Shown: in pieces, positions 57,365 to 64,000 of the stretch
Layout: the number at the start of each line of letters is the position of its first letter
Position numbering within the stretch: position 1 is the stretch's first letter
Assembly (NCBI RefSeq): GCF_034421375.1
Contig: NZ_CP139779.1
Span: forward strand, 1,178,001 to 1,242,000
Direction: 5' to 3'
DNA: 64,000 bases
From: Microbacterium invictum
GTDB taxonomy: Bacteria > Actinomycetota > Actinomycetes > Actinomycetales > Microbacteriaceae
Program-made: the position numbers and the translations under genes
The notes under the pieces: model-generated
Seen by the model: only the letters and a program-made list of their open reading frames with translations
The model's database searches: none
Told to the model about the DNA's origin: nothing

Positions 57365-57577
57365 ATGACCCACCACCGCACTGCGCGACCGCTCCGGCTC
57401 ACCCGCCGCCGCGCCGCGACGCTCTTCACCGACGACTCCGGCGCCGCGACCGCCGAGTACGCCATCGCGACCATGGCCGCGGTCGCCTTCGCGGGGCTCC
57501 TGGTCCTGATCATGCGCAGCGACGAGGTGCGGGGCATCCTCACCGAACTGGTCCGGCGCGCCCTGACGGTCGCATGA
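57365..57577 (+). CDS. DUF4244 family Flp-like pilin
   Basis: 70 residues. A basic N-terminus precedes SGAATAEYAIATMAAVAFAGLLV, in which the Gly/Glu spacing and hydrophobic helix resemble Flp pilins. The final helix is short. It is the major candidate structural subunit of the operon. GAAGGA lies 10 nt before the ATG. The next gene overlaps by 4 bp. No prepilin peptidase gene is in the window. Confidence 0.85.
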   Translation: MTHHRTARPLRLTRRRAATLFTDDSGAATAEYAIATMAAVAFAGLLVLIMRSDEVRGILTELVRRALTVA

Positions 57578-57915
57578 CACGCCGTGGGCTCGGCGATGAC
57601 CGCGGGTCGGTCGTCGCCGAGTTCGCGGTGGCACTCCCCGCCGTCATCGTCGTGGTCCTCTTCTGCGTCGCCGCGCTGACGGCGGCGGCCGTGCAGGTGC
57701 GGCTGCAGGACGCCACCGCCGACGCCGCGCGACTCGCTGCGCGCGGCGAGGACGCCGGACGCATTGCCGGCGCGGTCGTCACGGCCGTGCCCGGAGCCGC
57801 GAGCACCGTCTCGCACGAGGGCGATCTCGTGTGCGTCTCGGCGACGGCTGCTGCCCACCCGGCGGTGCCGGTGCCCCTCTCCGCACGCAGCTGCGGGCTT
57901 GCGGGAGGGTGGTGA
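57574..57915 (+). CDS. TadE-like minor pilin
   Basis: 113 residues. RGSVVAEFAVALPAVIVVVLF has the TadE leader-like Glu after a hydrophobic start. The rest is an extracytoplasmic part with an isolated cysteine pair (FCVAAL inside the membrane, LVCVSA and RSCGL outside). It overlaps the DUF4244 gene (ATGA). TadE proteins are thought to be minor pilins, or anchors of the fibre. Confidence 0.85.
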   Translation: MTRRGLGDDRGSVVAEFAVALPAVIVVVLFCVAALTAAAVQVRLQDATADAARLAARGEDAGRIAGAVVTAVPGAASTVSHEGDLVCVSATAAAHPAVPVPLSARSCGLAGGW

Positions 57916-57919
57916 CCCG

Positions 57920-58237
57920 ATGGCCGGTTCAGCCCTCACCGTCGGGGTCGTCGGGGTGACCGCCGTCCTCGCGATGGGTCTGCTCGCCGTGGGCGGGGCG
58001 GCGGTCCAGGCTCAGCGGGTCGCGGGAGCCGCAGATGCCGCTGCGCTCGCCGCCGCCGATGCGGCGTCCGGCGCGATCACGGGCGCGCCCTGCGAGCGAG
58101 CGGCTCAGATGGCTGCGACGGTCGGGGCCGAACTCACCCGCTGCGCGCTTGACGACCTCATCGCGACGATCACTCTCGAGCGGCTCGTCGTCGGCTTCCC
58201 GGTGTCGGCGTCGGCGCGCGCCGGACCGCCGCCGTGA
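57920..58237 (+). CDS. Rv3654c-type TadE/TadG-like secreted protein
   Basis: 105 residues. An N-terminal membrane helix (about 4-28) is followed by a helix QAQRVAGAADAAALAAADAA and two cysteines about 15 residues apart that could form a disulfide (PCERA and TRCALDD). The position after tadE in a tad operon and the VAGAADAAALAAADA element match the Rv3654c family. The ATG at 57920 is only 5 bp after the tadE stop and has GGGAGGG upstream. Confidence 0.82.
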   Translation: MAGSALTVGVVGVTAVLAMGLLAVGGAAVQAQRVAGAADAAALAAADAASGAITGAPCERAAQMAATVGAELTRCALDDLIATITLERLVVGFPVSASARAGPPP

Positions 58238-58366
58238 GGACGACCGGTTCCGCCGGACGCGATCCGGCGTCTCGCTTTCCCGCGACGTCGCCGGGCATGC
58301 CGCGCCCGCTCTCAGCGATCACCCCCCTGTGCGGTGTGTATGGTGTGCATCGAAGAAAGGACCCCC

Positions 58367-61114
58367 GTGGCATCCACAGGCAAGAAGCTCGTCATCGTCG
58401 AGTCCCCGACGAAGATGCGCTCCATTCAGGGGTACCTCGGTGACGGGTACGAGGTGCTCAGCTCCGTCGGGCACATCCGCGACCTGGCGAGCAAGAAGGA
58501 CATCCCCGCCGACAAGAAGGCCGCGTACGGCAAGTACTCCATCGACATCGACAACGACTTCGATCCGCTCTACGTCGTCAACGACCGCAAGACCAAGACC
58601 GTCGCCGAACTCAAGCGTGCGCTGAAGAATGCCGACGAGGTCCTCCTCGCCACCGATGAGGACCGCGAGGGCGAGGCCATCGCGTGGCACCTCCTCGAGG
58701 TGCTCAAGCCCAAGGTGCCCGTCAAGCGCATGGTCTTCCACGAGATCACCAAGGACGCCATCCGCGCCGCCGTCGACAACACCCGCGAACTCGACCACGC
58801 GCTCGTCGACGCCCAGGAGACCCGGCGTGTGCTCGACCGGCTCTACGGCTGGGATGTCTCGCCGGTGCTCTGGCGCAAGGTCGGCAGCGGCCGCGAGGGC
58901 GCGGCGCTGAGCGCCGGCCGCGTGCAGTCCGCGGCGACCCGCATGGTGGTCGACCGCGAGCGGGAGCGCATGGCGTTCGTCACCGCCAGCTACTGGGACG
59001 TCGAGACCGCAGCGGTCAAGGGATCCCTCGCCGACGGCGCCCAGCCCTTTACCGCGCGGCTCGCGCGCCTGGACGGTGCCTCCCTGGCTCGCGGCACCGA
59101 CTTCGACGACACCGGAACCCTGAAGAAGGCCGTCGTCGTCCTCGACGAGGCGCGGGCGCGCGCGCTCGCCGCCGCGCTGGAGGCCGCCGGCGAAGCATCC
59201 GTCACGGGTCTGGAATCCAAGCCCGGCACCCGCAGCCCCAAACCCCCCTTCACCACCTCGACCCTCCAGCAGGAGGCCGGGCGCAAGCTCTCGATGAGCG
59301 CGAAGCACGCCATGGGCGTTGCGCAGCGCCTGTACGAGAAGGGGTACATCACCTATATGCGCACCGACTCCACGGCGCTGTCGACCCAGGCGGTCACAGC
59401 GGCGCGGGCGCAGGCTGTGAGCCTCTACGGCGACCGGGCGGTCCCTGCCAATCCGCGGGCGTATCGCAACAACAGCAAGAACGCGCAGGAGGCGCACGAG
59501 GCGATCCGTCCCTCGGGCGAGGACTTCCGCACGCCCTCGTCCGTGAAGGATCAGCTCGATCGCGACGAGCTGCGCATGTACGACCTGATCTGGAAGCGCA
59601 CCATCGCCAGCCAGATGTCGGACGCCAAGTACGAGACGACGACGGTGACGATCACGGCCGACGTCTCCGTCGACGGTGCCGCGCAGCGCGCCGAGTTCAC
59701 CGCGTCGGGCACCGTGTACACCTTCAAGGGATTCCTCGAGGCGTACGAAGAGGGGACCGACGAGAAGCGGGGCGACGCCCACCGCAGCGACGACCAGTCG
59801 CTCCCGATGCTGGCCGTCGGCGACGCGCTGCGCCTGCGCGACATCGAGGCCAAGGGCCACGCGACCTCGCCGAAGCCCCGCTACACCGAGGCGAGCCTGG
59901 TGAAGGCCCTGGAGGAGAAGGGGATCGGTCGCCCCTCGACCTTCGCGAGCATCATCGACGTCATCCTCGACCGCGGGTACGTCCGAAAGCGCGGGCAGGC
60001 GCTGGTTCCCAGCTGGTTGGCCTTCAGCGTCGTCCGACTGCTCGAGCAGCACTTCGCCGATCTCGTCGACTACGACTTCACCGCCGCGCTCGAGGACGAC
60101 CTCGACCGGATCGCGCGCGGCGAGCAGCGGCGCACCGATTGGCTCCGCGCCTTCTACTTCGGCAACGAGGAGCATCCGGGTCTTCGCAACATCGTCGAGA
60201 ACCTCGGCGAGATCGATGCGCGCGAGCTCAACGCCACCCGCATCACCGACACCGCCACGCTCCGCTTCGGCAAGTTCGGCCCCTACCTCGAGATCACCGA
60301 TCCCGATCAGCCGGAGGCCGAGCCGCGCCGGGTGAACATCCCCGAGGATCTCGCCCCCGACGAGCTCACCCCCGAGAAGGTGCAGGAGCTGCGCGACGCC
60401 CCGGTCGCGGGCAACCGCGTGCTCGGCACGAACCCGGCCAACGGCAAGCTCGTCGTCGTCAAGGACGGTCGATTCGGTCCGTACATCGAAGAGAACGACC
60501 CCGAAGAGCCCGCCGAGGTCGACCAGGCCACCGGCGAGGTGATCGAGGAGACGCCGAAGAAGGGCAGGAAGGATGCCGCCAAGGCGGCGCCCAAGCCGCG
60601 CACGGCATCGCTCTTCGCCTCGATGAGCCCCGACACGATCGACCTCGACACGGCGCTCCGCCTCCTCGACCTTCCGCGTGTCGTCGGTGAGGACCCCGAG
60701 TCGGGAGAGCCGATCACGGCGCAGAACGGCCGATTCGGCCCCTACCTGAAGAAGGGCTCCGATTCCCGCTCGCTGGAATCGGAGCAGCAGATCTTCGACG
60801 TGACGCTCGAGCAGGCGCTCGCGCTGTACGCGCAGCCTAAATACGGCGCGCGGAAGGCGTCGAGCGCGCTGAAGGAGTTCGACAACGATCCCGTCAGCGG
60901 CAAGCCCATCAAGCTCCGTGACGGCCGCTTCGGCCCGTACGTGACCGACGGCGAGACGAACGCGACCATCCCGCGCGGCGAGAACGCGATGGATGTCACC
61001 TTCGAGCGCGCCGTGCAGCTGATCGCGGACAAGCGGGCGAAGGGGCCGGCGCCGAAGCGGACGACGCGACGGACGACGACGACCACCCGCAAGCCCGCGG
61101 CGAAGAAGAAGTGA
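58367..61114 (+). CDS. topA: DNA topoisomerase I (omega protein)
   Basis: 915 residues. The Toprim domain has VIVESPTK and DEDREGEAIAWHLLE. The active-site Tyr lies in KGYITYMRTDST, and the arm and decatenation loops follow. Instead of zinc fingers the C-terminus has repeats with GRFGPY (three clear copies between about 690 and 870) and ends in a Lys/Arg/Thr-rich tail, the actinobacterial arrangement. It relaxes negative supercoils. The GTG at 58367 has AAAGG 7 nt upstream. Tmk overlaps its stop by 4 bp. Confidence 0.96.
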   Translation: MASTGKKLVIVESPTKMRSIQGYLGDGYEVLSSVGHIRDLASKKDIPADKKAAYGKYSIDIDNDFDPLYVVNDRKTKTVAELKRALKNADEVLLATDEDREGEAIAWHLLEVLKPKVPVKRMVFHEITKDAIRAAVDNTRELDHALVDAQETRRVLDRLYGWDVSPVLWRKVGSGREGAALSAGRVQSAATRMVVDRERERMAFVTASYWDVETAAVKGSLADGAQPFTARLARLDGASLARGTDFDDTGTLKKAVVVLDEARARALAAALEAAGEASVTGLESKPGTRSPKPPFTTSTLQQEAGRKLSMSAKHAMGVAQRLYEKGYITYMRTDSTALSTQAVTAARAQAVSLYGDRAVPANPRAYRNNSKNAQEAHEAIRPSGEDFRTPSSVKDQLDRDELRMYDLIWKRTIASQMSDAKYETTTVTITADVSVDGAAQRAEFTASGTVYTFKGFLEAYEEGTDEKRGDAHRSDDQSLPMLAVGDALRLRDIEAKGHATSPKPRYTEASLVKALEEKGIGRPSTFASIIDVILDRGYVRKRGQALVPSWLAFSVVRLLEQHFADLVDYDFTAALEDDLDRIARGEQRRTDWLRAFYFGNEEHPGLRNIVENLGEIDARELNATRITDTATLRFGKFGPYLEITDPDQPEAEPRRVNIPEDLAPDELTPEKVQELRDAPVAGNRVLGTNPANGKLVVVKDGRFGPYIEENDPEEPAEVDQATGEVIEETPKKGRKDAAKAAPKPRTASLFASMSPDTIDLDTALRLLDLPRVVGEDPESGEPITAQNGRFGPYLKKGSDSRSLESEQQIFDVTLEQALALYAQPKYGARKASSALKEFDNDPVSGKPIKLRDGRFGPYVTDGETNATIPRGENAMDVTFERAVQLIADKRAKGPAPKRTTRRTTTTTRKPAAKKK

Positions 61115-61803
61115 CTTCCGGCGCCGCCGAGGCGTCGGAGGGGCGGCCCGCAGCGGTCGATCGCCGGCCGGCACCCGGGCTGTTCGTGACGTTCGAGGGC
61201 GGTGACGGATCCGGCAAGACCACGCAGGCATCGCGCCTCGAGGAGTGGCTGACCGGGCGCGGCCGCGGGGTGGTGCGCACCCGGGAGCCGGGCGGCACCG
61301 AGGTCGGGGTGCTCATCCGCGACATCGTGCTCCACCATCGCGGAGACGTCTCGCCGCGTGCCGAGGCCCTGCTCTACGCCGCCGACCGCGCTCACCACGT
61401 CCAGACGGTGGTGCATCCCGCTCTGGAGCGCGGCGACGTCGTGATCCAGGACCGCTACCTCGATTCCTCCGTCGCGTACCAGGGAGCCGGCCGCGTCCTC
61501 GGGCCGCGTGAGGTGCGAGACCTCTCGCTCTGGGCCACCGAGGGGTTGCTGCCCGATCTGACCGTGCTGCTCGACCTCGATCCGGCGTCAGCCCGCGCCC
61601 GCCTCGACGCCGACGACAAGCCCTTCGACCGGCTCGAAGCCGAGCAGGACGACTTCCACGCGCGTGTGCGCCGCGAATTCCTCGCCCTCGCCGACGCCGA
61701 GCCCGGACGCTTCCTCGTGCTCGATGCGACCGCGTCGCCTGACGAGATCGCGGCGGCCGTGCGCGCGCGTGTCGCAGCGCTGCTCGATGCCCGCACATCG
61801 TGA
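61111..61803 (+). CDS. tmk: dTMP kinase
   Basis: 230 residues. The P-loop is FEGGDGSGKTTQA at about 28-40; the DRX motif is IQDRYLDSSVAYQG; the LID lies around DADDKPFDRLEAE. A 23-residue Ala/Arg-rich extension precedes the fold and is not in typical Tmk. It makes dTDP for DNA synthesis. The GTG overlaps the topA stop, so the enzyme is translated from the topA mRNA. Confidence 0.95.
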   Translation: MTSGAAEASEGRPAAVDRRPAPGLFVTFEGGDGSGKTTQASRLEEWLTGRGRGVVRTREPGGTEVGVLIRDIVLHHRGDVSPRAEALLYAADRAHHVQTVVHPALERGDVVIQDRYLDSSVAYQGAGRVLGPREVRDLSLWATEGLLPDLTVLLDLDPASARARLDADDKPFDRLEAEQDDFHARVRREFLALADAEPGRFLVLDATASPDEIAAAVRARVAALLDARTS

Positions 61804-61837
61804 GCAACCCCCCAGCCGGGGTGTCGGGCGCGAAGAT

Positions 61838-61843
61838 TAGGCT
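61838..61843 (+). promoter_or_regulatory. -10 box TAGGCT, leaderless-type promoter of holB
   Basis: TAGGCT is 7 nt before the ATG at 61851. It suggests a promoter inside the operon and supports 61851 over the GTG at 61800 as start. Confidence 0.5.
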
Positions 61844-61850
61844 GAAGCCC

Positions 61851-63017
61851 ATGGAGGCCACCGCGACGACGACGGGCGCCGCGACCGATCCGTGGCGCGG
61901 GGTCTGGGGGCAGCCCGACGCCGTGGACGCGCTGCGCAGCGCGGCGGCCGACCCGGCGTCGATGACGCATGCGTGGCTCCTCGTCGGGCCTCCCGGATCG
62001 GGTCGGTCCACCCTCGCGTACGCCTTCGCCGCCGCCCTCATCGCCGAACCGGGCGACGAGGCGGCGATCGCCCAGGTCCTCGCCGGCACCCACCCCGATC
62101 TCACGGCGTTGCGCACCGAGCAGGTCATCATCCGCATCGACGAGGCTCGGCGCCTGGTGGAGCGGGCCTATTTCGCGCCGTCGCTCGGGCGCCATCGGGT
62201 GATCGTCGTCGAAGACGCCGATCGGATGGCCGAGCGCACCTCGAACGTGCTGCTGAAGGCGCTCGAAGAGCCGCCGGAGCGCACGGTGTGGGTGCTCTGC
62301 GCGCCGAGCGACGCCGACCTGCTGCCGACTATCCGCTCGCGCGTGCGCACCCTGCGGCTCCGCGAGCCCGCTGTCGCCGATGTCGCGGCGCTGATCGCAG
62401 CCCGCACCGGAGCGTCCGCCGAGATCGCCGAGCAGTCCGCGCGGCACGCGCAACGGCACATCGGCATGGCGCAGCGCCTGGCCAGCGACGAGGCCGCCCG
62501 TCGGCGTCGGGCCGACACCCTCGCCGACGTGCTGTCGGTGCGCGGTGTCGGGGGAGCGGTCGAGGTGGCCGCCCGCATCGTCGCGGCCGCCACCGAGGAT
62601 GCCAAGGCCCTCAGTGCGGAGCGCGACGACCAGGAGCGGTCGCAGCTCCGGCGCACGCTCGGCGTCGCCGAGGGAGCCCCCCTCCCGCCCGCGGTCCGCG
62701 GCCAGCTCTCCGCGCTGGAAGACGACCAGAAGCGCCGGGCGACACGGAGTCTGCGCGACGGGATCGATCGCGTCCTCACGGATCTGCAGTCGCTCTTCCG
62801 CGACGTCCTCATGCGCCAGTTCCATCGTGAGGACGACGTGATCAACCGCGAGTTCGCCGACGACATCCACGCGCTCGCCGATCAGTGGCAGCCGTCGCGT
62901 ACGCTCGTGGTCCTCGATCAGATCTCCGAGACCCGGCGAAATCTCGAGCAGAACGTCGCTCCGACCCTCGCGATCGAGAGCATGCTGATCACCGTCGCCA
63001 CCGGAAGGACACCGTGA
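61851..63017 (+). CDS. holB: DNA polymerase III subunit delta' (clamp loader)
   Basis: 388 residues. The AAA+ fold is recognisable by the degenerate P-loop GPPGSGRS (46-53), in which Arg replaces the nucleotide-binding Lys, by the VVEDADRM Walker B-like segment, LLKALEEPPE, and TIRSRVRTL with the arginine finger. The zinc-binding cysteine module usually found before HPD is absent. It is the non-hydrolysing wrench of the clamp loader with dnaX. A GTG at 61800 overlapping the tmk stop would add 17 residues. Confidence 0.9.
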   Translation: MEATATTTGAATDPWRGVWGQPDAVDALRSAAADPASMTHAWLLVGPPGSGRSTLAYAFAAALIAEPGDEAAIAQVLAGTHPDLTALRTEQVIIRIDEARRLVERAYFAPSLGRHRVIVVEDADRMAERTSNVLLKALEEPPERTVWVLCAPSDADLLPTIRSRVRTLRLREPAVADVAALIAARTGASAEIAEQSARHAQRHIGMAQRLASDEAARRRRADTLADVLSVRGVGGAVEVAARIVAAATEDAKALSAERDDQERSQLRRTLGVAEGAPLPPAVRGQLSALEDDQKRRATRSLRDGIDRVLTDLQSLFRDVLMRQFHREDDVINREFADDIHALADQWQPSRTLVVLDQISETRRNLEQNVAPTLAIESMLITVATGRTP

Positions 63018-64000
63018 CCCCCGCACCCCCTCGTCTTGGCCGCCGCGTCGCGGCGGCGCTCGCCACCGTCGTCGCGGTGACGCTGGTGCTGTCGGGATGC
63101 GTCTACTCCCTGATCCCCGAGACCCGGCCGGCGTCGACGGCGAGCCCCACGCCCGACACCGACGGGGTGGAGCAGGAGCTGCTGCCGTTCTACGAGCAGA
63201 CGCTCACGTGGACCGACTGCGGCGACGGCTTCGACTGCACCATGGTGAGGGCGCCGCTGGACTGGAGCGACCCGTCGGCGGGCGAGATCCAGCTCTCCGT
63301 CGTCCGCCACCGGGCCACCGGCGGCGAGGCGATCGGGTCGTTGCTGACCAATCCGGGAGGACCGGGGGCCAGCGGCGTCTCGCTCATCCGCGACTCCCTC
63401 GGATTCGCCGTCGGCGGGCAGCTGCAGGAGCGGTTCGATGTGATCGGGTTCGACCCCCGAGGAGTGGGGGAGTCCACGGCCGTGCGGTGTTACGACTCTG
63501 CCGAGATGGACGCCTACCTCTTCCCCGAGGTCTCGGAACCGCGGGGCAGCGAGGCCTGGACGCAGGAGCTGCTGGACGCACACGAGGGCTTCGCGGAGGC
63601 GTGCGAGGCGAACAGCGGCGGCATCCTGCCCTTCATCACCACCGAGAACGCGGCCCGCGACATGGACCTCCTGCGGGCGGTCCTCGGCGACGAGCAGCTG
63701 AACTACCTCGGCTATTCGTACGGCACCTTCCTCGGGGCCACCTACGCCAAGCTCTACCCCGAGCGGGTCGGGCGCCTGGTGCTCGACGGCGCGATCGACC
63801 CGGCCGCCTCGGGAATCGACGTCAGCACGACGCAGGCCATCGGGTTCGAGTCGGCGCTGCGGGCCTACATGGCCGATTGCCTGGCCGGCGACGACTGCCC
63901 GTTCCGGGGTGCGGTCGACGAGGCGATGGCCGATCTGGGTGCGCTCCTCGCGAGCGCCGATGCGGCCCCCCTCGTCGCGTCCGACGGGCGTGCGCTCAAC
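63014..64000 (+). CDS. Secreted alpha/beta hydrolase, tripeptidyl aminopeptidase-like (partial)
   Basis: The frame starts at the GTG overlapping the holB stop and is open to the right edge, so 329 residues are visible and the C-terminus is missing. A signal peptide ends in the lipobox LSGC (Cys29), making this a lipoprotein. The fold begins with TNPGGPGASGV (oxyanion region). The nucleophile Ser235 lies in GYSYG, and LVLDGAID follows. The pattern is that of Streptomyces SlpD/E and tripeptidyl aminopeptidases (family S33). It would cleave peptides outside the cell. Confidence 0.88.
   Translation, partial: MTPAPPRLGRRVAAALATVVAVTLVLSGCVYSLIPETRPASTASPTPDTDGVEQELLPFYEQTLTWTDCGDGFDCTMVRAPLDWSDPSAGEIQLSVVRHRATGGEAIGSLLTNPGGPGASGVSLIRDSLGFAVGGQLQERFDVIGFDPRGVGESTAVRCYDSAEMDAYLFPEVSEPRGSEAWTQELLDAHEGFAEACEANSGGILPFITTENAARDMDLLRAVLGDEQLNYLGYSYGTFLGATYAKLYPERVGRLVLDGAIDPAASGIDVSTTQAIGFESALRAYMADCLAGDDCPFRGAVDEAMADLGALLASADAAPLVASDGRALN

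Noticed and set aside
58319..61231. 970-codon open frame antisense to topA
   Set aside because: It mirrors topA codon bias, is low-complexity Arg/Leu/Gly/Val-rich and has no family resemblance. Other long antisense frames (for example 4561-5910 and 27485-30202) were rejected for the same reason.

Overview
The window is high-GC DNA with GTG and TTG starts, TAG(G/A)CT-like -10 boxes, many leaderless-looking starts and typical actinobacterial families: an Rv3654c-like TadE gene, DUF4244, a PASTA-domain penicillin-binding protein, DUF3488/transglutaminase, and a topoisomerase I without zinc fingers. It looks like a chromosomal segment of a Microbacteriaceae member, most likely Microbacterium or a close relative. 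I see no insertion sequence, prophage, integron or CRISPR array. The gene order dnaX, recR, ask, asd, ponA-type PBP, ridA, acs, tad cluster, topA, tmk, holB matches, from memory, the descending Rv3721c to Rv3644c order of Mycobacterium tuberculosis. The second half is therefore probably an old, vertically inherited block.

Layout. 1-9.7 kb: end of an NCS1-like permease, a cyclase-family hydrolase, small actinobacterial unknowns, an ACT-domain regulator, an old yellow enzyme, a PadR regulator with a candidate operator followed by an ABC1 kinase, a candidate yybP-ykoY-type (manganese) riboswitch in front of an uncharacterised 270-residue protein, a secreted transglycosylase, a NUDIX CoA diphosphatase and a lipoprotein. 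9.8-18.4 kb: a large LuxR-type ATPase regulator, an AlkZ/YcaQ-like protein with an altered active-site motif, an LLM flavoprotein, a Lon-N-domain protein, DUF427, tRNA-Ser and a dicarboxylate symporter. 18.5-23.3 kb: a MoxR, DUF58, transglutaminase operon and the SRP RNA. 23.3-30.1 kb: pta-ackA and a beta-phosphoglucomutase/GH65 phosphorylase pair.

30.2-46.3 kb: dnaX-recR-EamA, aspartate kinase with a clear internal start for the beta subunit, a divergent TetR/DHFR-like pair around a near-perfect operator, asd, mqo, a DUF2207 membrane protein, thymidine kinase, an FCD-GntR regulator with a well-formed promoter-operator in front of an alpha-hydroxyacid oxidase, a HAD phosphatase and tRNA-Pro. 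46.3-64 kb: a surface protein that appears to combine a Cys/Gln thioester-like domain with an LAATG sorting signal, a metallophosphoesterase, a PASTA PBP, DUF4177, RidA, acs, a minimal Tad pilus operon containing a TadB-TadC fusion, and the topA-tmk-holB-hydrolase operon, which runs off the right edge.

Working together: pta-ackA, acs, the lactate-type oxidase and mqo form an acetate/lactate/malate module. ask and asd supply the aspartate family. The PBP, transglycosylase and surface protein deal with the envelope. At least 13 genes share a TANNNT hexamer 6-7 nt upstream of the start codon, indicating widespread leaderless transcription. Two copies of a GAGAGTGCATC-armed palindrome lie between convergent genes.
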